A stretch of DNA of 64,000 nt, taken from positions 2,263,579 through 2,327,578 of the forward strand of contig NC_007955.1 in assembly GCF_000013725.1 (NCBI RefSeq), read 5' to 3'. This DNA is from Methanococcoides burtonii DSM 6242 (GTDB taxonomy: Archaea > Halobacteriota > Methanosarcinia > Methanosarcinales > Methanosarcinaceae). Below, piece by piece: positions 58,341 through 64,000 of this stretch. The position numbers and the translations under genes are program-made. The first letter of the stretch is position 1; each line of letters opens with the position of its first letter. The notes under the pieces are model-generated. The model had not been told where the DNA came from and did no database searches. It was given only the letters and a program-made list of their open reading frames with translations.

Positions 58341-58440
58341 GAGGAAACGGGAAGATTGCTTGCAAACTTTTGTGTTGTAAATGACTGTAATCAAGCAAAC
58401 CATTCATCCCCTCAAACAAGCCGTTTCCTCACTCTCTTAT
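58341..58440 (+). ncRNA. Candidate structured RNA closed by a 10-bp terminal stem
   Basis: GAGGAAACGG (58341-58350) pairs perfectly with CCGTTTCCTC (58431-58440), enclosing about 80 nt; inside, TTGCTTG (about 58356) can pair with CAAGCAA (about 58392). A TATA-like TTTAAATATT at about 58312-58321 lies about 25 nt upstream, and a T-rich tract follows. There is no open frame in this intergenic region between rtcB and the PUA gene. It may be a small RNA or, given the paired ends, a substrate of cleavage and ligation. The strand is inferred only from the TATA box. Confidence 0.4.
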
Positions 58441-58566
58441 TATCTTATTCTGTGGTGTCGGGTGATAAGTTATCCTTATTTTTGATTGGCAGAAGCTGTT
58501 CGGTGTAAGGCTAAATATCATGCAGCTTTTAATTTCTACCTTGCACACTTTGCAAAATTTCGAATA

Positions 58567-60027
58567 TTACCCTTTAATAACACCCATTGGCATCATTTTT
58601 GCTACCTTTCTTGCGATATCCAGTTCGTGGACCACATTGACCACGTCACTACTGGATTTGTAAACACCTGGAGCTTCTTCTGCAATGACTGCCGGATGTG
58701 CAGACCTGACCGTAATGCCTCTTTTCTCAAGTTGCATCTTGATATCTTCTCCCTGAAACTCCTTTTTAGCATGTGAACGGCTCATCACCCTGCCGGCACC
58801 ATGACATGCACTTCCGAACGAGATATCCATTGATCGATCTCCTCCGTGAAGCACATAGGATGCCGTACCCATGCTTCCGGGGATCAGCACAGGCTGCCCT
58901 ACATCACGATATTTTAAAGGAACTTCTTTATGCCCTTTTGGGAATGCCCTTGTAGCACCTTTACGGTGGACGTAGACGTTCTTCTTTTTGCCGTCAACCT
59001 CATGCTCTTCGAGCTTTGCCACGTTGTGTGCCACATCATAGACAAGTTCTAATCCCAGCTCGTCAATATCCGACCTGAAAGTGTCTGCGATAACATCCCT
59101 TGTCCAGTGCGTGATCATCTGACGATTGTTCCACGCATAGTTGGCGGCACATATCATTGACCCAAAGTAGTTCTGTGCTTCCTCTGACTGTGCTGGAGCA
59201 CATGCGAGTTGCTTATCCGGAAGTTGTATGCCGTATTTCTTCGAAGCCTGTGACATCGTCTTTATATTGTCCGTACAGATCTGATGACCTGTGCCGCGTG
59301 AACCGCAATGTATCATAAAACTGACCTGCCCTTCTTCCAGTCCAAAAGCATCAGCAGCCTCCTGGTCATATATCTTATCAACATATTGCACTTCAAGGAA
59401 ATGATTTCCGCTTCCAAGAGTTCCCGCTTGTGGTCTCCCCCTCTTTCGTGCCTTGATGCTTATGTTACCAACATCTCCGCCCTCGATACATCCGCCGCCT
59501 TCACAGTGCTCAAGGTCGGTCTTTTCCCCATAACCGTTCTCCACTGCCCACTTCGATCCATGCAGGAATATGTCATCTAGTTCGCTGTCTGTTACTTTCA
59601 GACGGCTTTTTGACCCGACGCCCGATGGAACTGCCTCGAACATCTTCTCTGTAAGTTCTTTCATCTTCGGACGGACATCATCGACCGTAAGGTTGGACCG
59701 TAAAAGTCTTACACCGCAGTTAATATCAAAACCCACACCTCCCGGACTGATTACTCCTTCCTCTTCATCAAAGGCTGCAACGCCTCCGATTGGGAACCCG
59801 TAGCCCAGATGGGCATCAGGCATTGCCATGGAGAACTTCTGTATCCCTGGCAATTTTGCCACATTTGCCACCTGGTCAAGTGTTTCCGGCTCGAGGTCCC
59901 GGATAAGCTTCTCTGAAAGATATATCCTTCCCGGAACGTTCATTCCTGGGGAGTAGTCCTCAGGTATCTCCCAGATATTATCATCTACCCTCGTGAGCAG
60001 ATCCGTTATTTTATTTCCGCTTTCCAT
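58567..60027 (-). CDS. rtcB: RNA 3'-phosphate/5'-OH ligase RtcB (tRNA-splicing ligase)
   Basis: About 486 residues from ATG at 60027, which has GGGGTGG upstream; the frame continues to a GTG at 60036. Metal and GMP-binding residues are in [22 protein letters not shown] and [12 protein letters not shown]. No intein is present. It joins tRNA exon halves after the splicing endonuclease, with GTP and Mn2+. Archease, its activator, is encoded just upstream on the same strand. Confidence 0.96.
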   Translation of the reverse strand: MESGNKITDLLTRVDDNIWEIPEDYSPGMNVPGRIYLSEKLIRDLEPETLDQVANVAKLPGIQKFSMAMPDAHLGYGFPIGGVAAFDEEEGVISPGGVGFDINCGVRLLRSNLTVDDVRPKMKELTEKMFEAVPSGVGSKSRLKVTDSELDDIFLHGSKWAVENGYGEKTDLEHCEGGGCIEGGDVGNISIKARKRGRPQAGTLGSGNHFLEVQYVDKIYDQEAADAFGLEEGQVSFMIHCGSRGTGHQICTDNIKTMSQASKKYGIQLPDKQLACAPAQSEEAQNYFGSMICAANYAWNNRQMITHWTRDVIADTFRSDIDELGLELVYDVAHNVAKLEEHEVDGKKKNVYVHRKGATRAFPKGHKEVPLKYRDVGQPVLIPGSMGTASYVLHGGDRSMDISFGSACHGAGRVMSRSHAKKEFQGEDIKMQLEKRGITVRSAHPAVIAEEAPGVYKSSSDVVNVVHELDIARKVAKMMPMGVIKG

Positions 60028-60084
60028 GTATCCCACCCCTTGATGATATTGTTCTTAATGTATCATCGATAATATTCGTTAATT

Positions 60085-60525
60085 TCATGTATCGACAGTG
60101 ACCTGGACCATGAATCCGTTCTCGGTCTCTTCCACTCTCAGATCATTGTATGTCACTGCCTTGACCTCTGTATCTATTTCATGCCTTTCAAGGTCTATCT
60201 CTTCACCGCATGCATGACCTGATAATTCGAATTCTCCATCCTTTTCTGTTATATTTTCAACCTTGAACTCTCCGAATGCAAGAAAATCCACTTCAAAAAG
60301 GAATAGAAGTTCTGAGAGCCACTCAACAAGCAGTTCATCTATCTCAGGCGCATTGACGATGATATCTTCTTTGTGTTTGCAGTCCACCTTTGATGTATTT
60401 ATCATCACATTGAACATAGCTTCTGCAGCATTTGCAAAAGCTTCTTCCTTTGTTTTTCCATAGGCTCTGAACTTTGCATCTGCAGTATGTTCAAGATATT
60501 CATATTTTATTTCAGAGGCCCGCAT
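60085..60525 (-). CDS. Archease (RtcB activator)
   Basis: 146 residues. YEYLEHTADAKFRAYGKTKEEAFANAAEAMF is the conserved start, and the C-terminal acidic residues of the metal site are in VTVDT. It helps RtcB turnover and widens its nucleotide use. It is 57 bp from the rtcB start on the same strand, a common operon. Confidence 0.95.
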   Translation of the reverse strand: MRASEIKYEYLEHTADAKFRAYGKTKEEAFANAAEAMFNVMINTSKVDCKHKEDIIVNAPEIDELLVEWLSELLFLFEVDFLAFGEFKVENITEKDGEFELSGHACGEEIDLERHEIDTEVKAVTYNDLRVEETENGFMVQVTVDT

Positions 60526-60594
60526 AATTTTCAGATGGTCTTTGCTCTACTTTAAACTATTCCAAAATAATCTGGTGGGTCAATATATCCTGTC

Positions 60595-61203
60595 TCAGAG
60601 GCGTTTCCATATGCTACCCATTCTCTGTATGGCTGTAATATGGCTGCCAATGGCTATCACTACGAGAGACCATCCGATGATCGTGTATCCGAAGATCGCT
60701 TCACTGTAAATGTAGTAGGCAAGGGATGCTATCAATATCAGTACAAGCCTGTCGGCTCTACCCATGATGCCGCCATAGAACCTGCCGATACCCAGTGCCT
60801 GTGCCTGAGTTCCAAGATAGCTGGTAAGAAGTACACAGACGATAGCTATGGTGCCTATCTGCCACTGGACATGCCCGCCGAAGAACATCCCGCATATTAT
60901 GAAAACATCGGAATATCTGTCGATGACATGGTCAAGGAAATCGCCTTTTTTACTGTCTGTGCGAAGGTACCTTGCAACTGCACCATCAAGCGCATCAAGG
61001 AATGAGTTAAGGGCAACAAAGAATATTGCGATGAGTGCACCTAAGGGGTTATCCACAGAAAAATAGAATGAGATGCCCGCAAGTGCAGCGCATACCAGTG
61101 AAGCCACTGAAAGAGCGTTTGGTGATATGCCTTTGTTCGCTACGCGTCTTGCTATCGGGTCGAGTATCCTTGTAGCTGCCGGTCTGAATGAATCAATGGT
61201 CAT
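60595..61203 (-). CDS. Archaetidylinositol-phosphate synthase-like CDP-alcohol phosphotransferase
   Basis: About 202 residues from ATG at 61203 (MTIDSFRPAATRILDPIARR); the longer frame to 61335 runs into the aldolase gene. The signature is DALDGAVARYLRTDSKKGDFLDHVIDRYSD, the form seen in the archaeal inositol-phosphate branch. It has six membrane segments. It transfers an alcohol, probably inositol phosphate, to CDP-archaeol. It is a second member of this superfamily besides pssA at 47.2 kb. Confidence 0.85.
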   Translation of the reverse strand: MTIDSFRPAATRILDPIARRVANKGISPNALSVASLVCAALAGISFYFSVDNPLGALIAIFFVALNSFLDALDGAVARYLRTDSKKGDFLDHVIDRYSDVFIICGMFFGGHVQWQIGTIAIVCVLLTSYLGTQAQALGIGRFYGGIMGRADRLVLILIASLAYYIYSEAIFGYTIIGWSLVVIAIGSHITAIQRMGSIWKRL

Positions 61204-61295
61204 GGCTTTTCCTTGTATGTTCAATGATCTTAGGGGTCTATTATCGATATTGACTATTAGTTTTTTTGGTTCATTCTTAGTTCGATATATAGAGT

Positions 61296-61847
61296 TTATT
61301 TTTTGGCAAGATCTACAAGATACTTTATTCTGCATGAATGTTCGATCTGTGTCATTATTATATATGCTTCCGGGAGTGTCTTCCCGATTGTGAACGGACC
61401 ATGGCTGTAGACCACCATTCCTCTATGTTCTTCAAACGCCTTTACAGCTCCTTCTCCAACTTCCTTAGAACCGATACCGCCTTTTACAATGGGTATTTCT
61501 TTCAGGAAAAGCTTTCCTTCGCTGTCAATAGGGATTATCCTGTCAGAATCCGTTATGAGTGTCTGTGTGACGGAATAGGGACAATGCGCATGAACAATCG
61601 CTTTTGCATCTGTTCCCTGATAGATCGCACGATGGACCGATGCCTCTGAAGATGCCAGTACGTCAAGTTCTGATGTACTTTCGATGGGCACTTCTACCAC
61701 ACTCTTCTCTTCGATCTCATCCAGTGCCGCACCGGTTCGTGTTATTATCATACTTCTTCCAACACGCACACTAATATTCCCGAAATTTGACTCTACAAGC
61801 CCGTGGTCCACAAGCTTTTTCCCGAATTTTGCCATTTCTTGCCACAT
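61296..61847 (-). CDS. Class II aldolase (L-fuculose-phosphate aldolase-like)
   Basis: 183 residues. The zinc site is formed by His pairs in IVHAHCPYS and by a His in YSHGPF, with the conserved ESNFGNISVRVG at the N terminus. It cleaves or joins a phosphorylated sugar; archaeal relatives act on fuculose 1-phosphate or lactaldehyde, which can feed coenzyme F420 synthesis, but the substrate is not determined here. It lies upstream of the archaetidylinositol-type gene. Confidence 0.85.
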   Translation of the reverse strand: MWQEMAKFGKKLVDHGLVESNFGNISVRVGRSMIITRTGAALDEIEEKSVVEVPIESTSELDVLASSEASVHRAIYQGTDAKAIVHAHCPYSVTQTLITDSDRIIPIDSEGKLFLKEIPIVKGGIGSKEVGEGAVKAFEEHRGMVVYSHGPFTIGKTLPEAYIIMTQIEHSCRIKYLVDLAKK

Positions 61848-61921
61848 AGTATATCCAGTACCTTAGAATCAACCATTACATTTATCTGTTATTATGCAAT
61901 GTATGGGTACGTTTCAATAGC

Positions 61922-61995
61922 GCCTCGGTGGCTCAGCCCGGCAGAGCGAGTGATTTGTAATCACTAGGTCGCGTGTTCAAATCACGCCCGAGGCT
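61922..61995 (+). tRNA. tRNA-Thr (UGU)
   Basis: A complete cloverleaf of 74 nt without CCA: acceptor stem GCCTCGG / CCGAGGC, anticodon stem GTGAT-TTGTAAT-CAC with loop anticodon TGT, and T arm GCGTG-TTCAAAT-CACGC. The discriminator base T73 is the one expected of archaeal tRNA-Thr. No intron is present. A decayed tyrosine recombinase gene starts 60 bp downstream, as in many tRNA-targeted integrated elements. Confidence 0.96.
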
Positions 61996-62054
61996 TTCTA
62001 CTAACAGTGTAAAGCTCTCACCTGCCTTGAAAGGTTCAAGGAAGGTGGAAGCTA

Positions 62055-63243
62055 ATGTCACTGCACGACTACGATGAGCGGCTTAAAGCTGCGGAAAAAC
62101 GCATCATGAATGCGTCTTATTCTGAGAATGACAAAAATGTTCTCTTCAGCTATGAGGATGAACTTTTTACAGAAGATCTGAGTCTTTCACGTATATCAAA
62201 GTATTTGGGGCAATTAAATAGACTCCGAAATATGATCAATGTTAATTTTGAAGATGCGACTGAAAGAGATCTCAAAAATTTCGTTGGAAAATCCAAATAG
62301 ATGGAGAACTTGCCGCATCAACAAAGAAACATTATAAGATATGCATACGGAAATTCTATCAGTGGTTCAAACCAGAGGAGTATTCTTCCATTCTGGAATG
62401 GTTGATAATCTGAGAAAAGATCGGTAACTCAAAAGTTCCTGATAATCTACTTACGGAATAAGATCTTTTTAAAATGATGGAGGTATTCAACCATCTGCGC
62501 GACAAAGCTTAATTGCAACACTTTACGAATCTGCGGCGAGAATTGGTGAGATGTCTAACCTCATGATCAAGCACGTACATTTTTGATGAACTTGGTGCAC
62601 AGTTGACTTCGACTGGAAAAACAGGGATAGACGGATACGCACTATAATTTGTGCACCTTACCTTGCATCCTGGCTTCCCATACACCCAAATCGTGATAAC
62701 CCCAAAAGTTATGTTTGGATTAACATCGGGACACGTAGCTATGGAAAACCCATGAACTACAATGGTTATAATGTCCTTTTAAAGAGGACTGCTGAAAGAG
62801 CAGGAATTAAGAAAAGGATCTATCCCCATTTGTTCAGGCATTCGAGATGTACAATCCTTGCCCAGAACCTAACTGAAGCTCAACTGGATAAATATGCAGA
62901 TTGGGTATCAGGATCAGACATGTCGGGCGTATGTGTCTATCTTTCAGGGAAATATCTTGATGGAGCAATATTAAAGTTGTACGGATTGGAAATCGAAGAA
63001 TCAAAGCCCCAAATATCATTCAAGCGATGTCCACGGTGTGGTACAACCAATAAGGCAACCAATAAGGCAACCAATAAGATCTGCAAAAAGTGTGGACTTG
63101 CATTTAATATTAAAGGTGCTATCGAACTGGGAGACAAATCCGAGGAATCAACAAACAAACTGATTGAAAAGATGAAGGATAATCCTGAGCTCAGGTCTTT
63201 ACTTGAAGACTTGGTGGATAAGGCGCAATTCAACGATGAATGA
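62055..63243 (+). pseudogene. Tyrosine recombinase (phage-type integrase), multiply frameshifted
   Basis: Intact N-terminal 81 codons (SLHDYDERLKAAEKRI; core-binding domain) are followed by 450 bp with stops and frameshifts that still encode ELAASTKKHYKICIRKFYQWF, ATLYESAARIGEMSNLM (catalytic Arg) and IRRIRTIICAPYLASWL. The last 163 codons are intact: HLFRHSR holds the His-x-x-Arg pair, MSGVCVYLSGKYLD the likely catalytic Tyr, and a CPRC/CKKC zinc ribbon follows. The intact protein would be about 390 residues. Its place beside tRNA-Thr suggests a former integrated element; a second attachment site is not in view. Confidence 0.82.
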
Positions 63244-63288
63244 TTTTTTAAATCATTTTGAGTCAAATGTAGTATTTTCTTTTTTATT

Positions 63289-63843
63289 TTACTCTTCCGC
63301 TACATTTTGAATTTCTATAAAACGCCATATCTGAGCTCTTCCTTGCTTTCCAGTTAACTCAATCTTTTTGTCCTTATTTAAATATCTAATATGTGAACGA
63401 GCACGATTACGGAGGGTGCCATCTCCATTATTTGGCCAAAACTCCTTTAATAGTTCGACTACATCTCCTGTTGTGAACGTATCGGTGAATTCCTCTTTCA
63501 TTCGGTTTAGGACATTGCTATATATTCTGACAAAATTTATTGATGCTACACTTGTGCCTAGATCAGTAATACTATCGTTTGAGTCAGCAATTTGTCCTTG
63601 TTGCTCTTGAATCTGGATCTCCGAATTTGATGCTAGCTGGGCATCATCCTCACTCAGCATTCTGATTATTTCACGTACATCGACATCGAATGTGTCAACA
63701 AACGCCTTTGTAGCATCACAAAGAATCTGTACAACTTTAGATGGATCCTCTGCTTGACTTTCAGATTTAACTGTCAATAACATATCACCAGCTTTGATAA
63801 TCTTGATATTCCCTGCTTCCACATTCCATGGTTTTATTTCCAT
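63289..63843 (-). CDS. Protein of unknown function with winged-helix-like C terminus
   Basis: 184 residues. The N-terminal half is acidic, with Gln-rich stretches (EIQIQEQQGQ). The last 70 residues (FTTGDVVELLKEFWP, RARSHIRYLNKDKKIELTGKQ) look like a winged-helix DNA-binding fold. No family is recognised. It lies directly downstream, in the direction of reading, of the 32-bp tandem repeats at the window edge, which may be its regulatory sites. It is probably part of the same accessory element as the dead recombinase. Confidence 0.6.
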   Translation of the reverse strand: MEIKPWNVEAGNIKIIKAGDMLLTVKSESQAEDPSKVVQILCDATKAFVDTFDVDVREIIRMLSEDDAQLASNSEIQIQEQQGQIADSNDSITDLGTSVASINFVRIYSNVLNRMKEEFTDTFTTGDVVELLKEFWPNNGDGTLRNRARSHIRYLNKDKKIELTGKQGRAQIWRFIEIQNVAEE

Positions 63844-63928
63844 TAATTTTCCTCCGTATGATTGTTTAGTTACACATTGTTAAGGATGCTCTCGTTTATT
63901 ACACGTTTGCTAATATGAACTAGTGCGT

Positions 63929-64000
63929 AACTAGTATTTAGTGGTTGCGTTATCGTGCTTAACTAGTAATTGATAGTTATGTCATCGTGCTTAACTAATA
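63929..64000. repeat. 32-bp tandem repeat running off the window edge
   Basis: Two complete units of 32 bp (63929-63960 and 63961-63992) share AACTAGTA at their start and TCATCGTGCTT / TTATCGTGCTT at their end. A third unit begins at 63993 (AACTAATA). A fragment AACTAGTGCGT precedes at 63918. The units differ at about eight positions. They resemble iterons or operator repeats upstream of the minus-strand gene starting at 63843; the true extent is not visible. Confidence 0.6.

Noticed and set aside
61970-61995. Second attachment site for the recombinase within the window
   Set aside because: I found no second copy of the tRNA 3' end elsewhere in the 64 kb.

Overview
The window looks like chromosomal DNA of a methylotrophic methanogen of the Methanosarcinaceae, most like Methanococcoides. 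This rests on family content (archaeal PCNA, PriL, TFS, LSm/L37e, archaeosortase, archaetidyl-lipid enzymes, MptD, CfbB, ThiDN, RtcB/archease), on bacterial-type imports typical of that group (ClpB, AGCS transporter, SulP, PAS histidine kinase), on the moderate A+T content and on the many insertion sequences. The genus is an inference.

Layout. 1-1.9 kb: the 3' end of porB and a convergent alanine/sodium symporter. 1.95-4.3 kb: one IS5-type element nested inside a longer relative. 4.4-11.6 kb: a two-gene DNA-defence cassette (PLD-nuclease/SNF2-like helicase plus a large N6-adenine methyltransferase) coupled by an ATGA overlap to nth (endonuclease III). 11.7-13.7 kb: a membrane protein and dinB.

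13.7-21.7 kb is a scrambled island between the convergent genes dinB and hyuAB. It holds a lipoprotein gene, a HEAT-repeat gene, two more IS copies (one cutting a DUF2971 gene in two), a 17-bp perfect hairpin that also exists in a second partial copy, an inverted duplication, a decayed second copy of the dinB stop region joined to a decayed hyuB end, and at least four decayed helix-turn-helix protein tails that resemble Cas1-family C-terminal extensions. It reads as a hotspot of repeated insertion, tandem duplication and decay.

21.7-61.9 kb is mostly a conserved chromosomal backbone: hyuAB (damaged 3' end), PAP2 phosphatase, the LSm-L37e-purF run, thiDN, uspA, valS, a DUF835-like/receiver protein, alaS, surE, sulP, moaA, cfbB, a replication/transcription run (nudix-tfs-pcn-priL), the artA-pssD-pssA surface-protein/lipid cluster, clpB, a frameshifted PAS/GAF histidine kinase, mptD, an argD-hisC operon with a bactofilin-like gene, a PUA protein, rtcB-archease, an archaetidylinositol-phosphate-synthase-like gene and a class II aldolase. 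A hairpin-closed region of about 100 nt at 58.34-58.44 kb is a candidate non-coding RNA.

61.9-64 kb: tRNA-Thr(UGU), directly followed by a decayed tyrosine recombinase, an unknown winged-helix-like protein and the start of a 32-bp tandem repeat at the window edge. This is probably the edge of an old integrated element.

The best candidates for something undescribed are the PLD-helicase/methyltransferase pair with coupled nth, the 13.7-21.7 kb relic island, the 51-bp double-hairpin insertion inside the IS transposase and the candidate RNA near rtcB.
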